From assembly GCA_001839685.1 (NCBI GenBank), contig MLAK01000001.1, positions 287,433 to 351,432 on the forward strand: a stretch of 64,000 nucleotides of DNA, given 5' to 3'. Position 1 is the first letter of the stretch; each line of letters starts with the position of its first letter. Shown in pieces: positions 10,501 to 20,570 of this stretch. The notes beneath the pieces were generated by a model that searched no databases, had not been told where the DNA came from, and saw nothing but the letters and a program-made list of their open reading frames with translations. A program made the translations under genes and the position numbers. This stretch comes from Tritrichomonas foetus (lineage: Eukaryota; Parabasalia; Tritrichomonadida; Tritrichomonadidae).

Positions 10501-11262
10501 AAAACAATAATGCGACTAATTCCAACTGTTATGCAAGGATTCGATTTAAATAAGCCTCGAATTTCTCAATACATTATCCAATGCTTAAAGACAGCAATAC
10601 AAAGACCGAAAAATGTGAAATCTCTTGTTTCTTATGTTCCTCAAATATGTGATGCTGTAAGTTTCAACAAGGATATTCATTTAATAACAGAAGCATATGG
10701 ATTTAAGCAAGTTCAAGTTGATATTGGTGAACCGCTGCGTTTTAATGCCATTGAATGCCTTCTTTTCATATTTAAAACATCTCCAACAGCCATTCCCGTT
10801 CCAACTTTGATCAAAGCTGTCCGTGATGCCACACAAGTACCCGAAGAAATAAAAGAAGACAAAAACAGAATCATTGGAAAAGGATGTGAATTGTTGAGTT
10901 TAATGGCAATTTCACGCCAAGTTGAAGAAGCACTCATTGAGAAATTGAAAGAAGCTGTTGATATATTAAAAGAATCAGAAAGATATATTTTCGATTCAAC
11001 ACTTGCACACACGGTTGAAAATGAAGAGTTGATTTTTAGATTAATTGCATGTCTCAGAAAACTTACAGAAAAACAGAGAATTAATGATATAGAGCAGCTT
11101 TATGCCAAATACAAAGCAGATCCTCGAATCAAAAAGATTGAATCTGATCTTTCTTATTCAGTTGATCAGCAAGAAATAGCTTCGTCTGTATCCAGTGGGT
11201 CAGCAAGCTTTTCATTAATGGAAAGTTTCAACCCTGAAGCATCTGTCATTTTCACTCTTTAA
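7579..11262 (+). CDS. CAND1: CAND1 (TIP120), cullin-RING ligase substrate-receptor exchange factor
   Basis: 1227 residues, close to the roughly 1230 of animal CAND1, and built of HEAT-like helical pairs along its whole length. The beginning (DYTIIAFDELKNYL ... FRIIVLLAEKL) matches the first HEAT repeats. A long acidic insert of D and E with a few K/M residues (about residues 333-360) is followed by DDSWKIRKTAMTF, which aligns with the acidic loop and 'SWKVRRAAAK' of CAND1. The C-terminal region (DIGEPLRFNAIECLLFIF ... LIKAVRDA) resembles the TIP120 domain. Family role: binds un-neddylated cullin-RBX1 and lets F-box receptors be exchanged, in cytosol and nucleus. The ATG lies within TTTCATG. 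TAA at the end overlaps TAAA, and AATAAA follows about 10 nt later. Confidence 0.85.
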   Translation: MSEPFNLAKFNNQINNPDEDYTIIAFDELKNYLSNVEEFDLPPDSIRLCFLHPVIDRITDKTPDISTLVFRIIVLLAEKLPVCTIKDYFEAIFEVVYDIECQVRTQTLSVLREVLSNSVSFSTERQDTLVKNLIPRLEREIKQNQNVDILVFTLELLTSLTEFLGFHFDQQNLELIFEIIKNLASNCVLDLLPSVASLTKIWMTHAFPEQFDGMIHFLFKLGEESTSAFTILSSMVCYKPIIYKKFSQEIISLFIQQIDKEEEEVTQLLEEKPETDIFYDTQYIPHITEYVSSLASLTKAFPDQNDDETVDNFIGIAFKYLTYGSNNVGEEIAADEDDFIMEGDEDVDDDMKLDDVDDEVITGDDSWKIRKTAMTFSTILIQFYSAKFYESLSYVNEEEEINCLAVVDTLLRDSDTGAQKDAFAFLKTVVQYYKDELAEETINSWYSTLNTQLVPSKQAISGLVLETIGSVLNKCRTIPLNLLTEILAAIPPILNTSTIPAALELFNVIFSTTQSSSEIITHIALMIADIVKQNRVIAAVPYLPTSSRLFIYSQSCTLSNDAINAIEDLAQAIITLSKSDQSEKVSLAFEALGVFSVTCNTSLVGTAIESIVNALNNDIALRPITRAIALIAASPAFDRLSNYFDTIYEKLCSLFENVDGTLVFFSLWTICLLAKKGAVNSNAIERSSSSLINIITSGDPKNKLLSLKVLQLVPGGATNALNSIKNAFTVKLSDDVIAEAAKFINVCAETNIEKVRFTITELSNSNPMPEISAEIASVIGYPAGMHPEIGNELLAKFEKTIIGNKDSVSPFVLQCVGEIGTLIDLGNHTELVDAIFALISHTDRMIFNAAAECIGLMSVGSIHVVLKRLLEQASTDNDHLAVWTLATLSMTKRFAVMEGSFNKLGSSYKQITEFLITNADFSKPTELSTAQCFSNLIKINENFLSELLSIAATSDIAGPVASHAISLFFDDSGNKTIMRLIPTVMQGFDLNKPRISQYIIQCLKTAIQRPKNVKSLVSYVPQICDAVSFNKDIHLITEAYGFKQVQVDIGEPLRFNAIECLLFIFKTSPTAIPVPTLIKAVRDATQVPEEIKEDKNRIIGKGCELLSLMAISRQVEEALIEKLKEAVDILKESERYIFDSTLAHTVENEELIFRLIACLRKLTEKQRINDIEQLYAKYKADPRIKKIESDLSYSVDQQEIASSVSSGSASFSLMESFNPEASVIFTL

Positions 11263-11937
11263 AACGTTTAATAAACAATTATAATAAAGAAATTTGTAAA
11301 GATAAGCGATTTAACAGATTTGTATTTTTGTTTTGTTTATTTGATTAGATTTTTTGTTTGTGATTGAATCGACAATAGAAATAATGGAATAATCTTTTGG
11401 ATTGTTTTAATGTACATTGAAGGAATTTGAGTATATTTCATCTTTTATTTCGTGATTTCCGCTTTTCTTCAATATTCGATTCGAATTGATGCCTGATAAT
11501 GATAATAACAATTTCATGAAAAGAGATGGACAATTATTTGTAATTGTATGTTGAGATTTCTTTCTGAAGAGCAGCTCTTCGAGCGATATGAAAACGATAA
11601 TGTCGACCGTTTATTCTCATATCATTAATTATGATTATTTTTAAACGTCTTTTCTTCACTTGTTTGTTTTTCTTTTCCTCTAACTCAATTTATCTTTCTT
11701 TCCTTTCCAATATTATGTTCCCACTTACCTATTTTAGATAAAGTTTTTTCTATATAGATAATATCTTGAATGATGCGTCACGATTACTTTTCTTCAATTT
11801 TGAATAGATCCACAATCTCTCAATTATTTCCATTTTTATTTGTCATGGTATTGTATTTAATGGCCATATAAATATAGAAAAGTTAATATTTTATCAACAT
11901 ATATTTTTAAACATACGCAAAATTATCTCAAAAATAA
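11263..11937. other. Intergenic, AT-rich, two short inverted repeats
   Basis: 675 bp with no supported gene. It holds a small inverted repeat CAATTA-TTTG-TAATTG near 11531-11546 and an interrupted palindrome GAAGAGCAGCTCTTC at about 11566-11580. AATAAA signals directly after CAND1 probably serve its mRNA. Nothing else recognised. Confidence 0.5.
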
Positions 11938-14079
11938 ATGGAAGAAAGCAGGCGGAAAAAACGCATTAAAAACCGCCAGCCAACTCACCTCTTCTTCTTT
12001 TTTGATAAGGTATTGCACGCTGTCACATTAATCAATAAGCGCCTCACTTTTTCTTTATCTTTGCATCCGACAATTTACCCGATTTTATTTCCGCCTGTTT
12101 ATGCCAAATTCAGTCACGTTAAAATTTCCTATGGGTTTTCCATTCCTTTGTCATCACTTTCTGAATTATCCATCGCTAACTTAAAAATTATTTTATATAT
12201 AAAGGAAAGTGATTCTTCAAAAATCCTTGGAAAATGTTCGATTCCTCTTCAAGATATATCAGTTCCCGAAGATCTAGAACAGCACATGCCTTTTTACTTT
12301 TATAATATGGTGCAATTTCCATTACATGCAAATAACGTCTCAGCGACCAAAGCGCCAACTGAAATTTGTAGAATTATTGGATCTGTTGCACTTGGCATGG
12401 ATTCCCACGAATCTATTATTGCTCCAACTCAACTTTTTCATGTTGAGCAAATCCGATACAAGAAAAGTAAAAAGGCATCACATGTTCAAAAATCAGAAAA
12501 ACTTGCTCTTACTCAAGTAAATTACATTGCCAAAAATTGGCAGAAATTCGCCGAAATGAATGGCTGGATTCCACCATCTGATGAGCAATTTTCAGATGAT
12601 CATCCAAACATCGAATTTAATAAGAATATTGATCAATATTCAAATAATGAGATCATTTTGAATTCTAATCATGAAATCGTTTTGTCACAAAGTCCAAATA
12701 GAAACCAATCCGAAAAGAAAGTTGAAAAGAAAAGAAATTCTAAAATTAATTTATCATCAAAAGATAAAAAAAGTATCACACTGAATCCAAAAAATAATAG
12801 GATACTTCAAAATGCCATTAACAGAAACAGTAAACTCATCAAAAGTAGTAATAACTATCATAATACTCATGGTGTCCAAAATAATGAAATCAAAAACGAA
12901 AATGATGAAAGAAAACCAAAATTTTCCGGTTTGATGGACCGCAAATTATTGAATTTTAATTCACCAATTCCAAAAAATGAAATAAATAACCGAACAGCTT
13001 CATATTTATCTGATGCAAGTTCTACTCTTGCTCGAGGTGATTCAATGGATCATTTAAGTTTTCATAGTTCAAAAAAACCGATTTATACATTAAAAAAGAA
13101 TGCAAGATCATCTTCAATTGGTCCACAAAGAACAACACAGTATCAATTAATGACTGCTTTTGAGCTTGATGATACATTCCCAGATAAAGTCTTGAAAAAC
13201 TTCCAAAGTGATCCACCTCCCAGGTTTTCTGACATGGAAGAAGCCGTTGAAGAGACAATAACATCAAATTATCAAGAGCTTGAGTCACAATATGAAAAAT
13301 CAACTCAATCACTTGGTTTTTTTGAAATTGATACAGTTATCTCTTCAGTGAGTGAAGAATTTCTTTCATCAAATACAGAAGCTCGAGAAAATAAAGATAG
13401 GCGATCACTCATAAAAGAAAAAGAACATAATCATGTTCAAGAAATAAAAAATGAAAAGAATGTCTCTGATCATGATGAAATCCAAATTCAGCCTAATAAA
13501 AATATTCAATCAAATGAAGAAACTTCTCATGTTGATGAAACTCAAAGTCTCAGCGAAGAAATTATTAATCATGATAGTCAAAACGAAAATATGGAAAATA
13601 ATAAATTTGAAGATGGAAATGATTTGCAGTCACATGGGAAATTTCCAACTGAAACAACAGATGAAACTACTTCTACTTTATCAAATCACCCAGAAATAGT
13701 AATTATTGAAAACGATGATACAATTCATGAGAAGAGTCTGGAAAATGATAATATTAGCGATATTAGAAGCAATCAAAGTTTTCAGTCTAATGCCTTTGAC
13801 TCCCTTGAGGCGATGATCAATGCCCCGACTGTACCCAAGCAGTACCAAATTGATCACTATGAAATTTTTGATAGCCAGCCATCATTTATATTCCAACAAA
13901 ATCAAATCATTTCTGTTCATATATTCCGGGTGAAACCAGATCCAAGACAGAGGAAAGTTACTTTGAATTTTAGACCACCGCCAATCATCAAAAGCCCATC
14001 TCTTGAAAAAATTTTGGATGAAGGAATGATGGAGCTGAGTCTCGATTTAGATATGTCTTATAGCGATAGTGCCGAATGA
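11938..14079 (+). CDS. Hypothetical protein with possible N-terminal C2-like domain and long disordered region
   Basis: 713 residues, ATG start with TCTCA 8-12 nt upstream. I do not recognise the family. Residues ~1-170 are hydrophobic and strand-rich, including HVKISYGFSIPL and IANLKIILYIKES followed by LGKCSIPLQDI. That order resembles a C2 beta-sandwich (strand, strand, 'lG...ipL'). Residues ~220-610 are low complexity, rich in N, S, E and K, and look disordered. The last ~80 residues regain hydrophobic periodicity (YQIDHYEIFDSQPSFIFQQ ... SLDLDMSYSDS). The basic opening (MEESRRKKRIKNRQ) could be a nuclear or membrane-binding patch. AATAAA lies 8 nt after the stop. The C2 reading is an inference from strand pattern only. 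Confidence 0.55.
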   Translation: MEESRRKKRIKNRQPTHLFFFFDKVLHAVTLINKRLTFSLSLHPTIYPILFPPVYAKFSHVKISYGFSIPLSSLSELSIANLKIILYIKESDSSKILGKCSIPLQDISVPEDLEQHMPFYFYNMVQFPLHANNVSATKAPTEICRIIGSVALGMDSHESIIAPTQLFHVEQIRYKKSKKASHVQKSEKLALTQVNYIAKNWQKFAEMNGWIPPSDEQFSDDHPNIEFNKNIDQYSNNEIILNSNHEIVLSQSPNRNQSEKKVEKKRNSKINLSSKDKKSITLNPKNNRILQNAINRNSKLIKSSNNYHNTHGVQNNEIKNENDERKPKFSGLMDRKLLNFNSPIPKNEINNRTASYLSDASSTLARGDSMDHLSFHSSKKPIYTLKKNARSSSIGPQRTTQYQLMTAFELDDTFPDKVLKNFQSDPPPRFSDMEEAVEETITSNYQELESQYEKSTQSLGFFEIDTVISSVSEEFLSSNTEARENKDRRSLIKEKEHNHVQEIKNEKNVSDHDEIQIQPNKNIQSNEETSHVDETQSLSEEIINHDSQNENMENNKFEDGNDLQSHGKFPTETTDETTSTLSNHPEIVIIENDDTIHEKSLENDNISDIRSNQSFQSNAFDSLEAMINAPTVPKQYQIDHYEIFDSQPSFIFQQNQIISVHIFRVKPDPRQRKVTLNFRPPPIIKSPSLEKILDEGMMELSLDLDMSYSDSAE

Positions 14080-14297
14080 TTCTTAATAAATGTTTGTATT
14101 TTTTTCTATAATTTTCATATGATAGTATATCTTTATTCATTATATTTTATCATCCATCAAATGGCAATGTTTGACTCACAAGTTGATGAATTTGCTCAAT
14201 TACAATCTCAGGAATTTACTAATCATTCATTCATTCATTAATAAATAAATGAAAAATAGTAAATGAAAATAATTGATTGAAAGATATATTTTAATAT

Positions 14298-17200
14298 TTA
14301 CAACGCAGTAAGTTTGATAAATTGAGTTGATTTGTTGGATTGCTGTTGCAAGACTTTTTTGAATAAATCTTCAGTTAATTCGCGATTTGGTGTATTATCG
14401 AATTCTATAAGTAATGATGTCATCCTTCCAATAGCCATCCTTATTGATTCAATAAATGATACATAAGAACAATTTGTTTTAGTTTTCACAATTTTGGTCA
14501 GATGATGTAAGTCATCAAATACTTTCAATGTGATAAAATCTTGTCCATTCAATTTGGATTCGAGCTTTTTGGCTTTTCCTTCTAATTCTTGATTTGATAA
14601 AATCTTGTTGAATAGTCTCTTCGCCTTAAGTTTAACTGCATTTTGTTCAATTGGGGAAATTTTGGAAATATCGATGTTGAATTGTGCCAAAAAGTCATTG
14701 GGGTGAAATTCTGAGAAAAGTGGTTGTTTCATCAATTCTTGTTGCTGACATTTAGATACAGTTTGCTGTGTTTGCTGTGGTGAATCATCATGGCAAGGAC
14801 TAAGAATTTTGATTGGCTTCTCTTGTTCTGCAGCTTGTCTCATCAAATCAGATCCATGATTTATATCATCGGAATTAGTTTTGGATAAAGCAAGATGATT
14901 ATCATTACTTGGATTATGTTCATTAGCTTTTTCATTTTCTTTTGGTTGAAGGGTCTGGTCCATGGCCAAATTTGGATTTCTTTGGTGATTAATGTTTCGA
15001 TTTTGGATATTATTGTTTCCTTGAGTTGGTCTTATAGGTAAAAGTTTTTGCATCATTTTATTCATTCCTTCTGTTGAAATAGATTTTGTTAGTATATTAA
15101 GTGTTTTGTTTTGTTGAGAAATTTGTGTTTCTCTTTTCATTTGATCTCTTATCAAAACTGCAGCATCAGCAGAAATAGAAGCAGAAGCATTCTTTAATGA
15201 ATTTCGTTCTTGCTGTGTGTATTTAGATAGTTTATCCATTGACACTGTATGACTAAAACGTTTTGTTGGAATACCAATATCTGACGTAGATAAAGAATCA
15301 TTGCTTCTGCTATTTTGTGGCATATCTCTCCTTTCGGAAAATCCTTCTTCCATGTCAATAACCCAAGATGATGCAAAAGGGACTTTTGTGTAACTATCAA
15401 CACCACCAGAAAGAATCGCCCGAAAATCAGCAATTGGTGCAATAGCAAATTTACTGATTCCAATTGGAGTATTTCCGAATTCTTGAAAATTAACTTTCAT
15501 CCATTTTTTGAAATCTATTGCTTCTGAAATTGGGTTTTTATTTTGTAGACCAATTCCACCTAAAACGAAAATATAATGACCTAAAATAATCGATTTATGG
15601 CAATATCTTGGTTGAACTTCACAAGATTTAACTTTCATCCATGTATGTGTATTAAAATCGAAAATAGAAACATTTCCAGTGATACTTTTGCTTGTATGCC
15701 CACCAATTACAATCATTCTATTTTCAACTATTACAGCTGAATGATTAGTTAATGCATCTGGAATATTTTTTGCATCAATTGTGAATGCAACACCTGTCGA
15801 TGGATCGATAATGATTATATCTTTATTTAATGAACCATTTTCAGTCCTTCCTCCATACGCAACAAGTTTATTCTCATAACATACCATTGAATGTCCTGTT
15901 AATCGAATATCAAAAGATAAAATAATGACACGCCATCTTTCACCATCGAATTCCCATATTTCAGAGAAAAATGTATTTTTATCATTACCAAATGCAATAT
16001 ATAATTTAGTTCCGATAGTTGTGACTGAATGCCCTGATCTTGGTTGTACTGGAGAATTAATTGTGTGCCATCTATTTGATTCAGTGTTATAAACAAGCAT
16101 TGTAGAAACAGTACTGAGTGAAGAATTTATTCCACCGAAAAAGTAAACATTTCCATTCAAATAACATGCATCATGATTCATTAATGGATGCAATTGTTCA
16201 CCTAATTCGACATCTGTCCATTTTACAAATTTCGTATTACACATTATGTTTGATAAGCGTGTATTTCTTTGTTGAATTAAAACATCCATGAATGAAACAC
16301 GTTCAAAATAATCTTCAAATGCAATAATATATTCAGTACTGTTAACAACGGTTGTAAAAGTATCATTTGCCGGACGACAATTCGAAAACTTGAATCCTTC
16401 CAAATTGGTGTGAATTATTGGGGTATGTGATTTCTTTCCTTTTGCGATAATCAATACCGAATCATTAAATAAATAGATGATACCGGAAGAACTTTTAGGC
16501 TTCTGAATAGTGATACACTTTTCTAAAATCAGCCGTCGATCGTTTTGAATCAGTCTAATGGAATTCGGAAGTAATTTTTGAATTTCTCCTAAAATAAGAA
16601 GTTGTTTTACTTTTTGTGATGTTTCATCTGTATCTTTATTCAATTTAATTAATTCTTCATAAGCCATTTCGAGATATGGCATATCAGGATGAAAAGATGG
16701 AGTATTTTTGATTAAATCTCGAATAAGAAGGGAATATCGTGGATATCTTTGAACAGGTGTAATATAATACGATGAAAAATCGCGGCCTTTTCCAGGAGAA
16801 AATCCATTATCAATTTCATTGAGTTTATTTTCGTTATATTTAGAGGATTTTCTCTTTTGACGTATCATTTCATCAACATCTTTGAAATTAGTGACAAAAG
16901 GAATCGAAACTTTAAAGCGTTCAACAAAATTCAAAAAGAGTGGGCCCATTTCTGAAGCATACGATATTTTTATACTTTTTAATTCACGAAATAGATCTTT
17001 ATGAGTATTAATCAATGGATCAACTCCGTTAAAAATAGTCCGTATTTGAAATCTGTCAAAAATACCTGAATTTTGATAAGCTGGTTGCCAATAATCATGA
17101 AGTGATCTCACATCCATTAAGAAATTTTCTTCAGAATCAACAATTTCAGCACAGAGTCGAATTCGTTGATTAATCCTTTTCATATTGGATTCTGAAATGT

Positions 17201-17828
17201 TACAGTGAAATATCAAGTGAGAATTTTTTGATGTTTCATAAATCTTGAGAAATGGGATGGAATTGCTTATGACTGTAGAGTTATGAGACAAAATTTGAGG
17301 TTCACTGCATTCAAGGGCCAAAGTCTTCACACACTCCTTTGTAAAGTCTTCTATTGTCCATTTGTTTAATTGTTCGTTGGTAAAATTAATGTCCATTTTG
17401 GGAAATTCGTAATTTAAGTCAGGATACACATTGTTATTAGAATTATTATGAAAATCATTATTAGAATTATTATTACAATTATGATTAGAATTATGATTAG
17501 AATTGTGATTAGATATTCTGTCAAGTTGAGTTTTTATAAGTATTGTTACTGTATAATCTAGGAAAGATGAATCGCATATATGTAATGAGAAAGGAGGCAA
17601 AGGGAATTTTTTGATTTTGTCTTTCGGCAAGTTTAAGATGAGTTGCGGATATTTAACAAATGGTTGATCAGAATAATTCAGCCTCTCTCTGAAAAATGGA
17701 GTTTTAATCGAAAGATAGGATTGATCCAATTTTAACCAACTGCAAAGTTGGCCAACTGTTGCGTTGATATGTGAGCTTACATCTACAATTTCGTTTGGAG
17801 AAAGATGTCTCGAGAAAACAGCATTCAT
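14298..17828 (-). CDS. Rho guanine nucleotide exchange factor with DH, PH and kelch propeller
   Basis: 1176 residues, ATG at 17828-17826 lying in GATCATG. Order: a unique N-terminus (1-130) ending in an Asn/His repeat (~131-155, NHNSNHNSNHN type); a linker; a DH domain at ~218-435 with IRLCAEIVDSEENFLMDV, YYITPVQRYPRYSLLI (the hallmark helix) and YEELIKLNKD; a PH-like domain at ~450-545 (IYLFNDSVLIIAKG, then AFEDYFERVSFMDVL); six kelch-like blades at ~565-850 (CYLNGNVYFFGG, GHSVTTIGTKLYIAFG, GHSMVCYENKLVAYGG, NHSAVIVENRMIVIGG, KSIILGHYIFVLGG, AIADFRAILSGG-type); a disordered Q/N-rich linker; and a helical C-terminus. Family role: activates Rho/Rac GTPases that control actin. A kelch domain directly after DH-PH is unusual among well-known GEFs. 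Confidence 0.85.
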   Translation of the reverse strand: MNAVFSRHLSPNEIVDVSSHINATVGQLCSWLKLDQSYLSIKTPFFRERLNYSDQPFVKYPQLILNLPKDKIKKFPLPPFSLHICDSSFLDYTVTILIKTQLDRISNHNSNHNSNHNCNNNSNNDFHNNSNNNVYPDLNYEFPKMDINFTNEQLNKWTIEDFTKECVKTLALECSEPQILSHNSTVISNSIPFLKIYETSKNSHLIFHCNISESNMKRINQRIRLCAEIVDSEENFLMDVRSLHDYWQPAYQNSGIFDRFQIRTIFNGVDPLINTHKDLFRELKSIKISYASEMGPLFLNFVERFKVSIPFVTNFKDVDEMIRQKRKSSKYNENKLNEIDNGFSPGKGRDFSSYYITPVQRYPRYSLLIRDLIKNTPSFHPDMPYLEMAYEELIKLNKDTDETSQKVKQLLILGEIQKLLPNSIRLIQNDRRLILEKCITIQKPKSSSGIIYLFNDSVLIIAKGKKSHTPIIHTNLEGFKFSNCRPANDTFTTVVNSTEYIIAFEDYFERVSFMDVLIQQRNTRLSNIMCNTKFVKWTDVELGEQLHPLMNHDACYLNGNVYFFGGINSSLSTVSTMLVYNTESNRWHTINSPVQPRSGHSVTTIGTKLYIAFGNDKNTFFSEIWEFDGERWRVIILSFDIRLTGHSMVCYENKLVAYGGRTENGSLNKDIIIIDPSTGVAFTIDAKNIPDALTNHSAVIVENRMIVIGGHTSKSITGNVSIFDFNTHTWMKVKSCEVQPRYCHKSIILGHYIFVLGGIGLQNKNPISEAIDFKKWMKVNFQEFGNTPIGISKFAIAPIADFRAILSGGVDSYTKVPFASSWVIDMEEGFSERRDMPQNSRSNDSLSTSDIGIPTKRFSHTVSMDKLSKYTQQERNSLKNASASISADAAVLIRDQMKRETQISQQNKTLNILTKSISTEGMNKMMQKLLPIRPTQGNNNIQNRNINHQRNPNLAMDQTLQPKENEKANEHNPSNDNHLALSKTNSDDINHGSDLMRQAAEQEKPIKILSPCHDDSPQQTQQTVSKCQQQELMKQPLFSEFHPNDFLAQFNIDISKISPIEQNAVKLKAKRLFNKILSNQELEGKAKKLESKLNGQDFITLKVFDDLHHLTKIVKTKTNCSYVSFIESIRMAIGRMTSLLIEFDNTPNRELTEDLFKKVLQQQSNKSTQFIKLTAL

Positions 17829-18858
17829 GATCGTGGTTATTTGGAGTCAAAGAAATTGAAACAACGCCAGCAACCTTTTTCAATATGATCAACACAAAAT
17901 TGTTACATCGATCAAATCGAAAATAAAATTATTGAAATATTACCATGAAGGTTTTCAAATTTTTTATATTTTTTTATATTTAATTCAAAATTTAATTAAA
18001 ATTAACCATGATCTAAAATTCCAAAATAAATGAGAAAATATTGTTCTTTGGGGAACAATTTTCCGCTTTTATGGATAATAGTATGTATTGTTATTTATTT
18101 TGAGAAAAAATAGCAGATTATATATTAATAAGTCGAGAATTTTTAATTTTAATAATTATATCACTCGATTCAATTTTTTGAAATTTCAATGCATAATTTT
18201 ATTTCATTTCAATTTTTCATAAACTTTTTGAAATGTCGGTTTTTGTCATTTCAACTTTTCTCGATACCAATATTGAATATTTTCATTCAAGTGATCAGGA
18301 AATTTCCGAAGAATTCAAATAAGTCAGTCAATTATTTGTGAGTTATTCGCCTATCAATTATCAAAAGAGATTCATTCCCAGCTTGAATATTAACACATTA
18401 GATATTATGCCCATGATATAATTTTACATGTATAAGTTGATACATTTGTATAATGGGGAAGCGTATATTGTTGCATATTTCTAATGATTGACTATCATTG
18501 ATATTATTCGGTAAACATCTTGCTAAACGAGCAAATCGATGAAATATTTTCATCTGAGATATTTTATCCGTATGAAAGATCACTTTTGATCATATGGGAA
18601 ATGAATATTACTTTCAATAAATATTTTTTGACATGAATACGCTTTTTAGTTATGAAGTGAAAACTGTACGTAATATGCTTTGGTTATATCTTAGATAAGA
18701 AATTCATTTTCCCAACTATTGCAATAATTTTAATTTCTTAGACGTCCTCTTTTACAGTTAATTAAAGTCTTTCAAGAATTTCCAATATATTTAAAATGAT
18801 ATATAATATTTAAAACGGGGAAATTTTGTTTATTACAATTGAATTAAAATGAATGAGA
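17829..18858. other. Intergenic, AT-rich, no gene supported
   Basis: 1030 bp upstream of the Rho-GEF and downstream of the beta-helix membrane protein. A short minus-strand frame at 18398-18583 opens only at GTG, and from its first ATG encodes about 50 residues of no recognisable kind, so I do not call it. The rest is A/T-rich with no repeat or RNA gene that I can see. Confidence 0.5.
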
Positions 18859-20145
18859 TCACTTTTTTCTGTGTTTCCTATGTTTAACCATTGACGATTC
18901 ATCATCGTCTTCATCAAGCTCATCAATATCTTCATCTTCAACTTCTAAATCGCGATCGAGGTGTTTCACATCACCACTGTACCTCATTAAAAAGATAAGT
19001 AATTGACCAAGAGTATATACAATTCCAATGGCAATTAGAATTATTCCGATTAACTCTTCACTGCTGTATTTGCTTAATATGCTATCCTCATCTCCTGTTG
19101 GAAAAGAAAAACCAGCACAATTTGCAGAATTTAAAAACTCCACATTAATGGTAGGTACATAAGAATAAGAATAGCTATTGTTTGAAAAAACAATGTATTT
19201 TTGGTTTGCTATCTCTTCTTCATATAATTTGGTGATTTCTTCTTTCGAACTGGTGAATTGACAATCTGCAATTTTAATTGTGTCTGACGGAGTTTCCGAA
19301 AATGAAACAGAAACAAAAGTTTCGAAATAATTATAAGAAAAGAAGGATAATTGTAGAGTAAATAAACTTTCTGAAAAGAAAAATGCTTCATCACAAGAAT
19401 TATTCAAAAACTGTGAAACTGAGATCGAAGTCTTGCTATCAGAATGAATATAGCAAAAACGAGTAGTGTAGGATTTAAGGGCATTGAAGTAAGTGAAACT
19501 GCATTGAGTGTCATCATCAACTTCGAAAACATTAAGTAATAGATTAGCAGATGTGATATTAATGTTTTTCATTGTGTAGCTACCAGTGGAAACGCATATT
19601 GATGCTGAGCATTTTTCATAGCTGGTGTTCATGAAAGTGCAAAAGGAAATTTCCGCTTTTTTCACATTATCTAAGTGGTTGGCCCATGAACTAGAATAGC
19701 AAGAATCTTGGCAGAAATTCTGGACTTGGCAAGAATTTTTCACATTGGAAATAAATACAACAAAGGAATCATCACTGTCGCGAGCAGCATTGGTGCAGTT
19801 GAACATAAAATTGTTGTTAAATGCTATATTGTAGCCACCAACAATACGAACTACGTCATTGCCATTTCCGGCGATATTTAAAAATGCGGTATCTGAGACT
19901 GTTAAGGATTCACTTTCCGGAATTTCATATGATGTAGATTCATTAAATGTTTTTCTTTCCAAAATGAGAGCTGACGAAAGGCCTTTGGTGAAAACTGATT
20001 GAGATATTTTTCCGTAATTATTGACTAATAGTGGCGAAATAAAGTGAGAAAATCGAGCGTTTTGTATGCGGATATTTTTCTGTCCTATATACAATGGTGA
20101 CATCGCTGTGTAGGCTGCATGAAGGGCAAAAATAGTAAGATTCAT
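18859..20145 (-). CDS. Type I membrane protein with beta-helix-like ectodomain (trichomonad Pmp-like)
   Basis: 428 residues, ATG start. The ectodomain (~20-360) is rich in S, N, C and aromatic residues, with repeated short strands of the 'F-x-N-N-x-F' kind, such as NIAFNNNFMFNC, AEISFCTFMNT, SISVSQFLNNSC and IKIADCQFTSS. This is the pattern of right-handed parallel beta-helix proteins, seen in the Pmp-like families of Trichomonas. Many N-x-S/T sequons and about ten cysteines suit a secreted domain. One membrane segment follows (~364-387, IGIILIAIGIVYTLGQLL). The cytoplasmic tail is about 40 residues: first acidic (DEDIDELDEDDDE), then basic (KHRKHRKK). The N-terminus is only weakly signal-like. 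Likely role: cell-surface or endomembrane protein; the ligand is unknown. Confidence 0.55.
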   Translation of the reverse strand: MNLTIFALHAAYTAMSPLYIGQKNIRIQNARFSHFISPLLVNNYGKISQSVFTKGLSSALILERKTFNESTSYEIPESESLTVSDTAFLNIAGNGNDVVRIVGGYNIAFNNNFMFNCTNAARDSDDSFVVFISNVKNSCQVQNFCQDSCYSSSWANHLDNVKKAEISFCTFMNTSYEKCSASICVSTGSYTMKNINITSANLLLNVFEVDDDTQCSFTYFNALKSYTTRFCYIHSDSKTSISVSQFLNNSCDEAFFFSESLFTLQLSFFSYNYFETFVSVSFSETPSDTIKIADCQFTSSKEEITKLYEEEIANQKYIVFSNNSYSYSYVPTINVEFLNSANCAGFSFPTGDEDSILSKYSSEELIGIILIAIGIVYTLGQLLIFLMRYSGDVKHLDRDLEVEDEDIDELDEDDDESSMVKHRKHRKK

Positions 20146-20570
20146 TTGATTCTGATATCGTTTTGTTAATTATCAAAAAGTTGTCACAATTCAATCAATT
20201 ATTTTCATAAATGTCCCTGAAAAACCTCAGAATCCTTGTAAGAAAATGTGAGAGGAAATAATTAGTTTATCTTCTTCATAGAATGATTTTTCTCTTTTTT
20301 CCAATGGAAAATAAATTTGAAAAGCTTAAATATTGATATTTTCCTACTGTACATCATCTTTACACCATAAAATGTAATGAATAGTGAAGATGCTCGAGGA
20401 ATTCCATCTCCACCATTTTCATTGGCCATAAAATATTAAAAATTTCTTGATAAAAAGGCAGAAAAAAATATCTCAAAAAAATTAAAAAATTCATATTAAA
20501 ACATAATCTATAAATTTACAAAATAATAAGAAATACAACGTAATAGATACAGCAATATTACATATTATAT
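20146..20570. other. Intergenic, AT-rich, no gene seen
   Basis: 425 bp between two minus-strand genes. It must contain the promoter of the beta-helix protein and the 3' end of the CAP-domain gene. No reading frame, repeat or RNA gene recognised. Confidence 0.5.

Noticed and set aside
18398..18583. 61-residue minus-strand frame
   Set aside because: Opens at GTG, and no longer coding context or family is seen.
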